64,000 nt of DNA from Idiomarina aquatica (GCF_004362895.1 NZ_SNXI01000001.1:62001-126000), one strand, 5' to 3'; counted from the stretch's first letter, positions 18,303 to 28,186 are shown. Made by a program: numbers and translations. Notes: generated by a model from the sequence alone, not told the origin.

Positions 18303-18313
18303 TAGCCCGCCGC
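18290..18313. other. GC-rich stem-loop covering both convergent stop codons
   Basis: Arms at 18290-18300 and 18304-18313 pair over ten bases with one bulged G and a three-base AAT loop. The loop region contains the rssA stop and overlaps the ggt stop. No T run follows on either strand, so it is not a classic intrinsic terminator. It may still shield the 3' ends of both mRNAs or slow convergent polymerases. Confidence 0.6.
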
Positions 18314-20002
18314 ATGGCCGTCTTTACGACTTTCTGATGCGCCGTAGTAAACGTCCTCCTGGTGGTTTTTCCAAATAGCCTGATAGCCGCCAAATGGTCC
18401 AACCGCTTCTTGCAGCGTATGGCCCATTTTAATCAACTCCCGGCGGGTATGTTTAGAAAAGCCGTTTTCTAAGTGTACTGTACCACCATCATTCATTTCG
18501 GCGCCGGTAGGTTGACCCGATCCGGTATGCAGTATTCTGGGGGCGTCACCGGCTTCCTGCAGGTTCATGCCAAAGTCAATGATGTTAATGAGGATTTGCG
18601 CGTGCATTTGTGGCTGCGTCGCGCCACCCATCACACCATAACTCATAACAGGTTTACCATCTTTAGTCACAAACGCTGGAATAATTGTATGGAAAGGGCG
18701 TTTGCCGGGTTCGAATACGTTGTTATGGTTAGGATCTAAATTAAATAACTCGCCACGGTTTTGTAGTACAAAACCTAAACCAGCGGGCGTTACGCCAGAA
18801 CCCATGCCACGGTAATTACTTTGAATCAGCGACACCATGTTGCCGGCTTCGTCTGCTGTGGTTAAATAAATGGTATCGCCTTCGGTTGGCGGATTGCCGG
18901 GCTCGACCGCTTTCGCAGGCTTACTCGGATCAATAAGCTGAGCGCGCTCACGCGCGTAGTCTTTGTCTAACAGACCCTCTACAGGAACGTCGTTAAAAGC
19001 CGGGTCAGAGTAGTATTTGGCGCGGTCTTCAAATGCCAGTTTTTTCGCCTCGACAAAATGGTGAATGTACTCGGGGCTATCAAAACCCATAGCTGCGATA
19101 TCAAAATTCTCAAGCATGTTCAGAATTTGCTGTGCCGCAATACCCTGTGTATTTGGCGGCAGTTCCCACAGGTCATAGCCACGGTAGTTTGAAGAAACAG
19201 GGTCTACCCATGTCGATTCATGAGAAGCCAGATCGTCATAGGACAGAAAGCCACCATTGTCCTGAACAAAGTCGCTTATAGTGCGTGCAATGTCGCCTTC
19301 ATAAAAAACATCACGACCTTGTTCTGCAATTGTCTGGTAAGTATTGGCTAAGTCCGGATTAGTAAATCGCTCGCCTTTTTGCGGCATATCACCGTCTTTC
19401 ATAAATACATCGGCAAAGCCCGGGTAGTCTTGCAGAACTTCGCCATTGCGTTCAAAGTAATAAGCAATAACTTCGGTTACCGGAAAGCCTTTACGGGCAT
19501 ACTCGATGGCTGGAGCCAAAACGTCTTTCATGTCCAGCTGGCCAAAACGTTCGTGTAGTTCAAACCACCCATCGACGGTTCCGGGGACCGAAATAGGTAG
19601 CACACCCCGGGCTGGTATGCTGTCGTAACCGTTCTCGACAAAATATTCACGAGTGAGTGACTTTGGCGAGCGTCCGGATGCGTTGAGTCCGAACAGACGC
19701 TTGCTCTCTGCGTCCCAGACAATAGCAAATAAATCACCACCAATGCCGTTACCGGTAGGCTCAACCAGCCCTAAAACCGCATTAGCTGCGATGGCGGCAT
19801 CAATAGCGTTGCCGCCTTGTTGCATAATGTCCAGTGCTACCTGAGTTGCCAGGGGTTGACTGGTCGCTGCCATTGCATTGGGTGCCATGGCTTCGGAACG
19901 AGTAGCAAAATGGTGGCCGGTAATACGATCGGCGGCCGCCGTTGTATTGGCGATAACGCTTAAGCCAAGAGCGACGGTACAGGTTAATAGAGTCGACTTC
20001 AT
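18299..20002 (-). CDS. ggt: Gamma-glutamyltransferase (periplasmic)
   Basis: A 567-residue N-terminal-nucleophile hydrolase that cleaves gamma-glutamyl bonds of glutathione and related peptides in the periplasm. A Sec signal peptide occupies about residues 1-23 (ending NTTAAAD). GGNAIDAAIAANAVLGLVEP and GNGIGGDLFA mark the large subunit. The autocatalytic Thr begins the small subunit at EGDTIYLTTADEAGNMVSLI. An AGGAG site lies upstream of the ATG. putP is upstream on the same strand but separated by a strong terminator. A second, lipoprotein GGT is encoded at 43547. Confidence 0.94.
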   Translation of the reverse strand: MKSTLLTCTVALGLSVIANTTAAADRITGHHFATRSEAMAPNAMAATSQPLATQVALDIMQQGGNAIDAAIAANAVLGLVEPTGNGIGGDLFAIVWDAESKRLFGLNASGRSPKSLTREYFVENGYDSIPARGVLPISVPGTVDGWFELHERFGQLDMKDVLAPAIEYARKGFPVTEVIAYYFERNGEVLQDYPGFADVFMKDGDMPQKGERFTNPDLANTYQTIAEQGRDVFYEGDIARTISDFVQDNGGFLSYDDLASHESTWVDPVSSNYRGYDLWELPPNTQGIAAQQILNMLENFDIAAMGFDSPEYIHHFVEAKKLAFEDRAKYYSDPAFNDVPVEGLLDKDYARERAQLIDPSKPAKAVEPGNPPTEGDTIYLTTADEAGNMVSLIQSNYRGMGSGVTPAGLGFVLQNRGELFNLDPNHNNVFEPGKRPFHTIIPAFVTKDGKPVMSYGVMGGATQPQMHAQILINIIDFGMNLQEAGDAPRILHTGSGQPTGAEMNDGGTVHLENGFSKHTRRELIKMGHTLQEAVGPFGGYQAIWKNHQEDVYYGASESRKDGHAAGY

Positions 20003-20043
20003 GGATAATCTCCTGATGAGAAAGATAACTACAGCTTAGCGAT

Positions 20044-20069
20044 AAAAAAGGGTCGCGTTAAGCGACCCT
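20044..20069 (-). terminator. Rho-independent terminator of putP
   Basis: Read on the minus strand, AGGGTCGC, loop TTAAC, GCGACCCT form a perfect 8-bp stem followed by TTTTT. It lies 29 bases after the putP stop and before ggt, so ggt has its own promoter. Confidence 0.88.
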
Positions 20070-20097
20070 CCTTAGCATGACTTCAGTCTACTACCGA

Positions 20098-21621
20098 TTA
20101 CTTCTGAGTATGGTAGTAATCGTCGATGACTTTTTCCATTTCATCGAATTTGTCCTGCAATGCCTGGTCAGGTTCTGCTGTTAGCTTACTGAAGATAACG
20201 ATAGCTAACACAGATACAATGAAGCCGGGCACGATTTCATAAACGTAACCGCTTAGTGGCTGGCCACCGAATTCAGGGCCGTAGATCCAGAATAATACGG
20301 TTAACGCACCCAGGATCATACCGGCGAGAGCACCGTGACGGTTCATTCGCTTCCAGAACAAGCTCAGAATAACCACTGGACCAAATGCCGCGCCAAAGCC
20401 TGCCCATGCATTAGATACCAGAGTCAGTACCGTATTCTCCGGGTTCCAGGCAAGCCAGATAGCTACCAGCGATACTACCAGTACCGAAATACGACCTACT
20501 GCGACCAGTTCTTTCTGGCTAGCGTCTTTGCGCAAGAATGCTTTGTAGAAATCCTCTGTCAGTGAACTTGAGCTAACCAACAGTTGTGACGAAATGGTAC
20601 TCATGATGGCTGCCAAAATAGCTGCCAGCAAGAAGCCGCCAATTAACGGATGGAACAAGAACTGAGAGAAAATGATAAAGATCGTCTCGGCATCGTTCAG
20701 TGTCATTTGGGTTTCGTTAACATAGGCAATACCAACAAAACCGGTTGCCATGGAACCGATGATCGATACGAACATCCAGCTAATACCAATGCGGCGCGCG
20801 TTTTTAATATCGCTCACCGAGCGTATCGCCATAAAACGGACGATGATATGTGGCTGGCCAAAGTAACCAAGACCCCAGGCCAATAGGGATATAATCCCGA
20901 GAGCAGCCAAACTTTCGCCCGTATTGCCGTCCTTAAAGAAATCCAGGAATGACGGATTAATATCCTTAACCTGGCCGACGACGTCACTGTAGCCACCTAA
21001 CGCAGAGAAGGCGACAAGTGGCACCAGCACCAGCGCGACAAACATAATACAGCCCTGCACGAAGTCGGTCATACTTACCGCCAGGAAGCCACCAAACAGC
21101 GTATAAGCACAAACGACGCCTGCTGTTACCCAGAGGCCGGTGGTATAATCCATCCCGAACGAGCTGTCGAATAACTTACCGCCGGCAACCAAGCTGGCAG
21201 AAGTGTACAAGGTAAAGAAGATGATAATGACCACCGACGAGAAGATCCGCAGTTTACGGCCTTTGTCGTTAAACCGGTTGGCAAAGTAATCCGGGATCGT
21301 TATCGAGTCATTAGCAACTTCGGTATAGGTCCGCAGACGCGGTGCGACGATGACGTAGTTAAGGTATGCGCCAATGAGCAAACCCACAGCAATCCACAGC
21401 TGCGAAACACCTGAGACGTAAATCGCTCCGGGTAGACCCATCAACATCCAACCACTCATGTCAGAAGCGCCGGCTGATAGCGCGGTTACCGCGGGACCAA
21501 GCCCACGTCCACCGAGCATGTAGCCAGAGACCGAGTCAGTCGCTTTTTTGTAGGCATAAAGACCAATGCCCAACATGACAATAAAATACAGCGCTAGCGA
21601 TATCAGAGTACCTGTTTCCAC
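20098..21621 (-). CDS. putP: Sodium/proline symporter PutP
   Basis: A 507-residue sodium:solute symporter family protein with about 13 membrane helices. PutP-specific features include YMLGGRGLGPAVTALSAGASDMSGWMLMG at the sodium site region, TYTEVANDSITIPDYFANRF and GWGLGYFGQPHIIVRFMAI-like sequence. It imports proline with Na+, fitting a marine amino-acid user. The start codon is GTG, seven bases after GGGAG. No putA lies in the window. A terminator follows it. Confidence 0.94.
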   Translation of the reverse strand: METGTLISLALYFIVMLGIGLYAYKKATDSVSGYMLGGRGLGPAVTALSAGASDMSGWMLMGLPGAIYVSGVSQLWIAVGLLIGAYLNYVIVAPRLRTYTEVANDSITIPDYFANRFNDKGRKLRIFSSVVIIIFFTLYTSASLVAGGKLFDSSFGMDYTTGLWVTAGVVCAYTLFGGFLAVSMTDFVQGCIMFVALVLVPLVAFSALGGYSDVVGQVKDINPSFLDFFKDGNTGESLAALGIISLLAWGLGYFGQPHIIVRFMAIRSVSDIKNARRIGISWMFVSIIGSMATGFVGIAYVNETQMTLNDAETIFIIFSQFLFHPLIGGFLLAAILAAIMSTISSQLLVSSSSLTEDFYKAFLRKDASQKELVAVGRISVLVVSLVAIWLAWNPENTVLTLVSNAWAGFGAAFGPVVILSLFWKRMNRHGALAGMILGALTVLFWIYGPEFGGQPLSGYVYEIVPGFIVSVLAIVIFSKLTAEPDQALQDKFDEMEKVIDDYYHTQK

Positions 21622-21689
21622 ATTAAACTCCCTTAGTTTTAGTTTTAGCGACGTTAGCGCTTGTGTCGCTTTAGGTTTAAGTGTTCTGT

Positions 21690-22454
21690 TTAAAGATGTT
21701 CATGCAACAATTGTTCTACGTAAGGTTGTTGCGGTTTGTTTAACAAGTGTTCAGTTTTTTCAAACGTAATCATTTTACCACGATACAAAATTAAGATCTT
21801 GTCAGCAATATGTTTAACGATTTGCGGCGAATGTGTAACGAAAATATACGAAATACCCATATCTTGCTGCAAATCCAGCATTAGGTTAATGATTTGAGCT
21901 CTAACTGATGGGTCAAGCGCAACCAGCGCTTCGTCGGCAACGATGATTTGTGGCTCAAGCGATATAGCGCGGGCGATAGCAACTCGTTGCTTCTGACCGG
22001 TAGAGAGCATATGCGGGTAAAATTCATAATGCTCTGCTAATAGCCCCACTTTGCGTAAAGTCTGTTTTACGGTGTTTTGCCGCTCTTGTGCCGTTTGTCG
22101 GGTATTAAAAATCAGCGGCTCTTCTAACTGTTGGCCAATGGTGCGCTGACTATTTAGCGATTTTTCGCTGTCCTGAAAGATCATGCGGATATTTTGACAG
22201 CGTTGTTTGGTATTGGCGTCATAAAGCTTCTGGCCATTAAGATAAATGTCGCCGCTGGTTGGGTTATCAACGCCGGCAACCAGTTTTGCCAGGGTCGATT
22301 TACCGGAACCGGTTTCGCCCATGATAGCTAGTGTTTCGCCAGCGGCTAGCGTAAATGACGTGGGCTCTAAAGCCACCGACTTAGGTGACCAGGGCCAGTC
22401 ACGGCGGCCTCGAAACGATTTACTGAGATTCTTCACCTCCAAAATAGATGTCAT
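21690..22454 (-). CDS. sapF: Peptide ABC transporter ATP-binding protein SapF
   Basis: A 254-residue ABC ATPase with Walker A GETGSGKSTLAKLV, signature LSTGQKQRVAIARA, Walker B IIVADEAL and the H-loop VTHSPQ. It is the last gene of sapABCDF and its ATG overlaps the sapD stop. Sap is linked to antimicrobial-peptide resistance, and SapBCDF to putrescine export in E. coli. The signature LSTGQ differs slightly from the canonical LSGGQ, as is usual for SapF. No clear terminator follows before the putP promoter region. Confidence 0.92.
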   Translation of the reverse strand: MTSILEVKNLSKSFRGRRDWPWSPKSVALEPTSFTLAAGETLAIMGETGSGKSTLAKLVAGVDNPTSGDIYLNGQKLYDANTKQRCQNIRMIFQDSEKSLNSQRTIGQQLEEPLIFNTRQTAQERQNTVKQTLRKVGLLAEHYEFYPHMLSTGQKQRVAIARAISLEPQIIVADEALVALDPSVRAQIINLMLDLQQDMGISYIFVTHSPQIVKHIADKILILYRGKMITFEKTEHLLNKPQQPYVEQLLHEHL

Positions 22455-23443
22455 GATGTCGGCTCGTTTAAAGGGTAATGACAGTGGAATAATTGTTGCT
22501 CGCGCGTTGCCGCCGGCGGCGCTTTAACGCATTGCTTTTGCGCGTAGGGGCAACGTGGGCCCAGACGGCAACCGATAGGCATATGTCGAAGCGTCGGTAC
22601 GGCTCCGGGTAACGTTGGCAAACGTGATTTTCGCGGTAATTCATGCTGACTTTGCAAGGACATATCGATCATTGATTGGGTATACGGGTGCGCCGGCGCT
22701 TGCAGTAACGCCGAAGCCTTACCCGTTTCCATCAACTGGCCACAGTAGAGTAGGGTCAAATACTGCGTCGCTGGTAAGATCGAGGCGACATCCTGTGTGA
22801 TGAGTAATACCGACATATCCTGACTCATTGCTAACTTAGTAATCAGCCGCTGGATTTGGTCGCGCGTGGATGGCTCCATGGCGGTTGTTGGCTCATCAGC
22901 AATCAACAGTTTTGGTCGGTGTGCAATCGCAATAGCAATACTGACTTTTTGTGCGATGCCCTCAGACAGCTCGAACGGATAGCTTTTTAATACCTTTTCG
23001 TGATCGCGTACACCAACGCGATGCAGTAATTGCCTTACCCTCGTTTTACGATCGATGCGCCGGCGCAAAAAGGTACCGGTAACATCTCCGCTCGGGATAG
23101 CCTCGTTGATTTGTTGCTCGATAGTATTATTAGGATCTAAATAAGCTGCCGGGTCCTGAAAAATCATCGCCATGTCACGACCGGTAACGAACCGGCGGGC
23201 TTTTGCGTCCATCGCCAGCAAGTCCTGACCGTTCCACCATAAACGATCAGCGGTTACGCGCCAGGCAGGATTAATCACGCCAATAATGGCTTTGGCTAAT
23301 AAACTTTTGCCCGAACCTGACTCGCCGACAATAGAATGAATTTCGCCTGCCTTTAATTGCAGGTTAACGCGATCCAGTATCCGCACCCGGCCTTGTGGCA
23401 TATCCAGTTCGATAGTGAGGTTGCGAATGTCCAGCATGTCCAT
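22451..23443 (-). CDS. sapD: Peptide ABC transporter ATP-binding protein SapD
   Basis: A 330-residue ABC ATPase of the oligopeptide class: Walker A GESGSGKSLLAKAI, signature-equivalent ELSEGIAQKVSIAIAIA and Walker B LLIADEPTTAMEP. The C-terminal oligopeptide-transporter domain is Cys-rich (CRLGPRCPYAQKQCVKAPP), the typical iron-sulfur-like extension of Opp/DppD proteins. SapD has also been connected to potassium uptake by Trk in E. coli. It overlaps sapF by four bases and follows sapC by six. Its start may be three residues downstream (MLDIRNL). Confidence 0.92.
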   Translation of the reverse strand: MDMLDIRNLTIELDMPQGRVRILDRVNLQLKAGEIHSIVGESGSGKSLLAKAIIGVINPAWRVTADRLWWNGQDLLAMDAKARRFVTGRDMAMIFQDPAAYLDPNNTIEQQINEAIPSGDVTGTFLRRRIDRKTRVRQLLHRVGVRDHEKVLKSYPFELSEGIAQKVSIAIAIAHRPKLLIADEPTTAMEPSTRDQIQRLITKLAMSQDMSVLLITQDVASILPATQYLTLLYCGQLMETGKASALLQAPAHPYTQSMIDMSLQSQHELPRKSRLPTLPGAVPTLRHMPIGCRLGPRCPYAQKQCVKAPPAATREQQLFHCHYPLNEPTS

Positions 23444-23449
23444 AACAGG

Positions 23450-24343
23450 TTACCCATCCATCCGTTGTTTGATTGCCCGACGCAAGCTATCACCGACAAT
23501 ATTGATAGCGGTAATGGTAATAAATAGTGCGAGACCGGGTAGCACCATCGACCAGGGCGATAAATAGACTTCATCCAGGCTGCGAGCCAGCATGCTTCCC
23601 CATTCAGGGGTTGGCGCTTGCACGCCTAGACCAAGAAAGCTCAGTGCCGCAATATCCATAATGGCTACTGATAGCGCCACAGTAAACTGCATCACCATTG
23701 CCGGTGTGATATTGGGGAAAATCACCCGATACATTAAATAGGTGTCCGAACAGCCGTTAAGCCGTGATGCTGTCACATAATCTTTTTTCCACTCACTTTG
23801 TACGGCATTGCGGGTCACGTAGACAAACTGCGGAATTAGCGAGAGCGTAATGGCGATAATGGCGTTACCCAGACCCGGTCCCAGAATCGCAATAATAACC
23901 AAGGCTAGCAAAAACGAAGGAATGGTTAATACACGGTCGAACACCTGCCCGAACAAGCGATATTTTGCATTGCGATCAATACCCGCAATAGCACCGGTAA
24001 AAATGCCAAATGACGATGCCACAATGACGATAACGAGAGGTAAGGCGAAGCTGTAAGCAGCCCCGATAAGTAATCGAGACAGCATGTCTCTACCCAGATC
24101 GTCGGTACCAAATAAAAAGGCCATGTTGCCGTCGGCGGTCCAGGACGGCGGTAATGATAACGCGTCCGAGAATTGCTGTACCGGATCGTAAGGCGCCAAA
24201 AGATAAGAGGCTAAGGTGACCACCAGCAAAATAATTAAGAACCATAACGCAATCATTGCCGCAGTGCGCTCGCGGAACGAATACCAGACTAGCTGCAACG
24301 GCGATGGGTTACGGTCTTGATAATACAGATCATGCTGAGCCAT
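23450..24343 (-). CDS. sapC: Peptide ABC transporter permease SapC
   Basis: A 297-residue DppC-type permease with a cytoplasmic N-terminus, about six membrane helices and the EAA-loop region around SRLNGCSDTYLMYRVIFPNI. The start MAQHDLYYQDRNPSPLQLVW at 24343 follows a strong GGGAGGAG. A longer frame to 24421 would overlap sapB more and lacks such a site. Its first codons overlap the end of sapB by 14 bases. It pairs with SapB to form the channel. Confidence 0.92.
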   Translation of the reverse strand: MAQHDLYYQDRNPSPLQLVWYSFRERTAAMIALWFLIILLVVTLASYLLAPYDPVQQFSDALSLPPSWTADGNMAFLFGTDDLGRDMLSRLLIGAAYSFALPLVIVIVASSFGIFTGAIAGIDRNAKYRLFGQVFDRVLTIPSFLLALVIIAILGPGLGNAIIAITLSLIPQFVYVTRNAVQSEWKKDYVTASRLNGCSDTYLMYRVIFPNITPAMVMQFTVALSVAIMDIAALSFLGLGVQAPTPEWGSMLARSLDEVYLSPWSMVLPGLALFITITAINIVGDSLRRAIKQRMDG

Positions 24344-25358
24344 AGCGCTCCTCCCGGACAATTGGGAACCGCCAGCCGCGATAAATTTCAAATAGGAAGT
24401 TGGCAAACAATGTGGTCGCAACCAACAGTAGCAATGCGGCCTGAATAACAGGGTAGTCGCGATCCAGAATAGCCTTTAACAACCAGGAACCAATACCAGG
24501 CCAGTTGAAAATAGACTCGACGATAACGGCATTGGCTAACATCAGACCGAAAATAAACGTCAGTTGTTGCAGAATACCCTGCATTGCATTGGGCACCGCA
24601 TGCTGCATAACAACTCGGTAGGGAGGCAGACCGCGCGCGCGCACCGCTTTAATATAGGGTTGCTGCATAATTTCTACGGTTGTATTGCGCATCATCCGCA
24701 GCAGCAACATGGCCGGCAAACTGGCCAGTACCACAATCGGCAACACCATATGGGCTAACGCATTTTGATAGGCAGATGCCTTATAGGCTGAGTCACTCAG
24801 AGCAATGTCGAGTAACACTGAGCCGGTTTGCGGCTCAATCAAATAAAGTGGGTCAATTTGTCCGGTAATGGGCAGCCAACGTAAATTAACGGCAAAAAAC
24901 AGGATTAATAGCTGCGCTAACCAGAATACGGGAATCGAATAGCCGCCAACCGCAAACGAAACGATGGTTTTATCCAGCGGAGCCTTGTACCAGGCCGCGG
25001 ATAAAGCGCCGAGCGGTACACCAATCAGCAAAGCTAAAAGCAACGCCAACAGGAGAATTTCAGCCGTTGCCATAAAGGTACGTGAGCCTTCCAGCCAAAC
25101 AGGTTGCTGGGTTACCAGCGAATAGCCCCAATTCAGGTTAATGAGGTTTTGCAGGTAATACGCGTACTGAACAAAAAGGTTGGTATCGCCGCCGCGCAGT
25201 GCAAACTCTTCACCATAGGCTTCTGTGGCCACTCGTATGCCCGACATGTTGGTAATGACATCGCCGGGGAATAACCAGTTTAAAAAGAAGCTGAATACCG
25301 TCAGTAGCCATAACGCCAGCACAAAATAGAGCAGCCGGTTGATGATAAAACGCGTCAT
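24330..25358 (-). CDS. sapB: Peptide ABC transporter permease SapB
   Basis: A 342-residue DppB-type inner-membrane permease. It has an N-terminal helix (about residues 9-29), a periplasmic loop, then five further helices. The EAA loop lies near KAVRARGLPPYRVVMQHAVPNA. It starts within the sapA stop (overlap of four bases) and ends 14 bases inside sapC, so the operon is tightly coupled. Length is close to E. coli SapB (321). Confidence 0.92.
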   Translation of the reverse strand: MTRFIINRLLYFVLALWLLTVFSFFLNWLFPGDVITNMSGIRVATEAYGEEFALRGGDTNLFVQYAYYLQNLINLNWGYSLVTQQPVWLEGSRTFMATAEILLLALLLALLIGVPLGALSAAWYKAPLDKTIVSFAVGGYSIPVFWLAQLLILFFAVNLRWLPITGQIDPLYLIEPQTGSVLLDIALSDSAYKASAYQNALAHMVLPIVVLASLPAMLLLRMMRNTTVEIMQQPYIKAVRARGLPPYRVVMQHAVPNAMQGILQQLTFIFGLMLANAVIVESIFNWPGIGSWLLKAILDRDYPVIQAALLLLVATTLFANFLFEIYRGWRFPIVREERYGSA

Positions 25359-26974
25359 TGCGCTAACTCCTTACCGGCACGGCGGAAGCTAATACCACCA
25401 TAAGGCGGCAGCTCAACACCGGTGACAAAATCTTGCTGGGCCTGATAGCGCATCGAGTGGGCAATAGGTAATAAGGGAACCTGCTGATTGAGCAAATCCT
25501 GCGCCGAACGATACAATTGACGGCGCTCAGCGGTGTCGGTAGTGGCGATGGCTTGTAACAAAATCTGGTCAAACCCGGGGTGACACCAGTTAGCGCGGTT
25601 ACTGCCGGTGGCAACAGCGGCACAACTCAACAGTGGTCGAAAGAAATTATCCGGATCCGCATTGTCGGCGTACCAGCCAATCAGGGCGGTGTCATGTTCG
25701 CCACGACTTAATCTACGCCTAAAGCTATTCCACTCGTAACTGACAATGCGTACATTAATTCCCACCTGCGCCAAATCAGACTGCATAAGTTCAGCCATGC
25801 GGCGAGCATTGGGATTGTATACACGTTGCACTGGCATGGCCCAGATGGTCATCTCAAAGCCAGCTGTGATACCGGCTTCATCTAACAAAGCGCGGGCTTT
25901 TTCAGGATCATACTGATAATTGATTTGCGCTTCGCGGAAGGCCCAGGATGTCGGCGGCAATACCGATTCTGCTTGCTCAGCACTGCCGTAATAGATGGCA
26001 TCAATAATAGCCCGCCGATTAATCGCATAGCTCAACGCCTGACGCACCTGCGGGTTATCAAAGGGTTTTTTCTGGGTATTAAATGCCCAGAAAGATACAT
26101 TAGGGCTAACCTCTGATTTAACTTCTATTTGCGCCTGGTTCAACGACCGCAATTTACTGACCAGCGGATAGGGTATGACATCACACTCGCCGGTAACCAA
26201 CTTCAGCATGCGCTTATTCGCATTCGGCGTAATGGAGTAAACCAAGTGTTCAATATCGGGACCTTCACGCCAGTAATCCGGATTGCGTGAGTAACGGATG
26301 TAATAATCCTTACGATAAGCTTCAAACCGAAATGGCCCGGTTCCAATGGGTTGCTGATCAATCAGCTCCGGTTGGTTTGCAATATCCAGCTTATGCGCAT
26401 ATTCAGCCGATAAGATCACCGCAAAGTCGGTAGCCAGATTGGCCAAAAATGAACTATCGGCATTATTGAGCACGATATCGATAGTGTGAGGTCCGACTTT
26501 GACCACACGGTTGATCAGACGATCCAGTCCGGTCGCCGTAAAAAAGGGGTAGCTGCCGCCGCCTACCGGGTGATAAAGCGCGGTAGAGTCTAGCCAGCGG
26601 TTAAAACTAAAAATAACGTCATCGGCATTTAAGTTACGGCTGGGCGTAAAAAAATTCGTTGTATGAAAGGCAACATCGTCGCGCAGTTTAAAGCGATACC
26701 TTGTGCCATCGTCCAGTGCCTGCCATTCGGTGGCCAGCGCAGGTACGAAGGCTTGCTCACTGGCATCGTAGTCAATTAGCCGGTCGTAAAGTTGGGCGGC
26801 AGTGGCGTCAACCGTGGTACCCGAGGTTATCCGCTGTGGATTAAATCCCTCAGGGTTGCCCTCGGAACAATACACCAAACCTTTTTGCAGTGGCTCAGGT
26901 AGTTCACGTTCGCTGCTGCAGCCGATGCTAATTAGGCTCAATAATATAGGCAAACTGGCACGCAAGTTAATCAT
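25355..26974 (-). CDS. sapA: Peptide-binding lipoprotein SapA
   Basis: A 539-residue solute-binding protein of the SBP_bac_5 (Opp/Dpp) family. The N-terminus LPILLSLISIGCSSERELPE has a lipobox with Cys19, so it is probably lipid-anchored rather than free as in E. coli. Family landmarks are YCSEGNPEGFNPQRITSGTT, the cluster-5 signature region near FRLKDDVAFHTTNFFTPSRN and GGGSYPFF. It delivers peptides to SapBCDF. It overlaps the pspF stop by eight bases, which puts pspF and the sap operon on one transcript. Confidence 0.93.
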   Translation of the reverse strand: MINLRASLPILLSLISIGCSSERELPEPLQKGLVYCSEGNPEGFNPQRITSGTTVDATAAQLYDRLIDYDASEQAFVPALATEWQALDDGTRYRFKLRDDVAFHTTNFFTPSRNLNADDVIFSFNRWLDSTALYHPVGGGSYPFFTATGLDRLINRVVKVGPHTIDIVLNNADSSFLANLATDFAVILSAEYAHKLDIANQPELIDQQPIGTGPFRFEAYRKDYYIRYSRNPDYWREGPDIEHLVYSITPNANKRMLKLVTGECDVIPYPLVSKLRSLNQAQIEVKSEVSPNVSFWAFNTQKKPFDNPQVRQALSYAINRRAIIDAIYYGSAEQAESVLPPTSWAFREAQINYQYDPEKARALLDEAGITAGFEMTIWAMPVQRVYNPNARRMAELMQSDLAQVGINVRIVSYEWNSFRRRLSRGEHDTALIGWYADNADPDNFFRPLLSCAAVATGSNRANWCHPGFDQILLQAIATTDTAERRQLYRSAQDLLNQQVPLLPIAHSMRYQAQQDFVTGVELPPYGGISFRRAGKELAQ

Positions 26975-28055
26975 TATCGCCGTTCGTTCCTTCCAGTAAC
27001 TGGTATTTTTTTAAATAGCCACGCAGTTGGTGGTAAGTAAGGCCTAAATGTTTAGCCGTTTTCTTTTGGTTAAACTGACAGTGTTTCAGGGCATCTTGCA
27101 ATAGTTTTATTTCGAAGTTTTGCGATGCCTGCTTTAAATCCAGTGGTTCCGTAACGTCGGGTGCGGCCGCAGTGGTTGAGCTTGGTTCAGCAGCCATGCC
27201 CGGCGAATCTTGCGCAGTATGTTGCTGAGTGTCAACAGCTCGTGTTTCAGCAGGTGTTGATGGTTTGGGACGAAACGGACTATCGAACGGGTCCAGTACG
27301 ATCTCAGATACCGGGATGTGACCATTGCCCACCCGATAAACACTGCGCTCGACCACGTTTTTAAGTTCACGCACGTTTCCGGGCCAGTGGTAGTCCAGCA
27401 GCAGGCGCTTGGCCTTTTCAGTAAAACCACTGAATAGCTCGTATTGTAATTCGCGCGCCATGGCAATGGCGAAATGTTCAGCTAGTACCATAATATCTTC
27501 ACGCCGCTCACGCAAAGGCGGTAGTGTAATCACATCAAATGCTAAGCGATCGAGCAGATCGTGGCGAAACTTTCCCTGCCGTGCCAGCGACGGCAAGTCC
27601 TCGTTGGTGGCAGCAATAAGTCGTGTATCAACTTTAACGGGACGGGAACCACCGACGCGTTCGAACTCACCATACTCAATAACGCGTAGTAGCTTTTCTT
27701 GCACCAGCATCGAGGTGTTGGCCAACTCATCCAGAAACAAAGAACCGTTGTCGGCTCTCTCAAACCGGCCTTCGTGCCGTTTACTGGCACCGGTAAAGGC
27801 GCCGGCCTCATGGCCAAACAATTCACTTTCCAGTAAGTTATCGTTAAGCGACGCACAGTTAAGGGTTATGTACTTTTGATCCCAACGCTGGGATAAAAAA
27901 TGACAGCGTTGCGCAATCAATTCCTTGCCGGTCCCACGCTCGCCAATTATAAGGATAGGCTTGTTCAGTGGGGCAACCTGTGACACATGCTCTAATACAT
28001 CAACAAAGCTGTTAGACTGGCCAATGAGGTTGTCCGTTGGGCGAAATTGGCTCAT
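26967..28055 (-). CDS. pspF: Sigma-54 activator PspF (phage-shock regulator)
   Basis: A 362-residue AAA+ enhancer-binding protein without a receiver domain. Walker A is GERGTGKELIAQ, the sigma-54 contact loop is GAFTGA (HEAGAFTGASKRH), and Walker B is GSLFLDELANT. A Fis-type HTH lies at the C-terminus (KKTAKHLGLTYHQLRGYLKK). A Pro/Thr/Ala-rich linker of about 60 residues makes it longer than E. coli PspF (325). It is divergent from pspA, which carries a sigma-54-like promoter. PspA is expected to hold PspF inactive until membrane stress. Confidence 0.95.
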   Translation of the reverse strand: MSQFRPTDNLIGQSNSFVDVLEHVSQVAPLNKPILIIGERGTGKELIAQRCHFLSQRWDQKYITLNCASLNDNLLESELFGHEAGAFTGASKRHEGRFERADNGSLFLDELANTSMLVQEKLLRVIEYGEFERVGGSRPVKVDTRLIAATNEDLPSLARQGKFRHDLLDRLAFDVITLPPLRERREDIMVLAEHFAIAMARELQYELFSGFTEKAKRLLLDYHWPGNVRELKNVVERSVYRVGNGHIPVSEIVLDPFDSPFRPKPSTPAETRAVDTQQHTAQDSPGMAAEPSSTTAAAPDVTEPLDLKQASQNFEIKLLQDALKHCQFNQKKTAKHLGLTYHQLRGYLKKYQLLEGTNGDND

Positions 28056-28186
28056 GTTAGGAAAAATCCCGTTTTTATAGTTATTTTTGCCAATTATTAG
28101 TTTATTTTACAAATTGGCGCAAGTTTTAATATGGCACAACAAAGTAAAAAACTAACAAAAACAGCGTGTTAAGTCGAATTTAAAAG

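Noticed and set aside
21640-21668. AGCGAC...GTCGCT repeat between putP and sapF as a sapF terminator
   Set aside because: Only six pairs with a 12-base loop and no T run on the minus strand.
28130-28147. TGGCAC element upstream of pspA as a sigma-54 promoter
   Set aside because: No TTGC-like -12 element occurs at the required spacing; the site at 28187 fits better.
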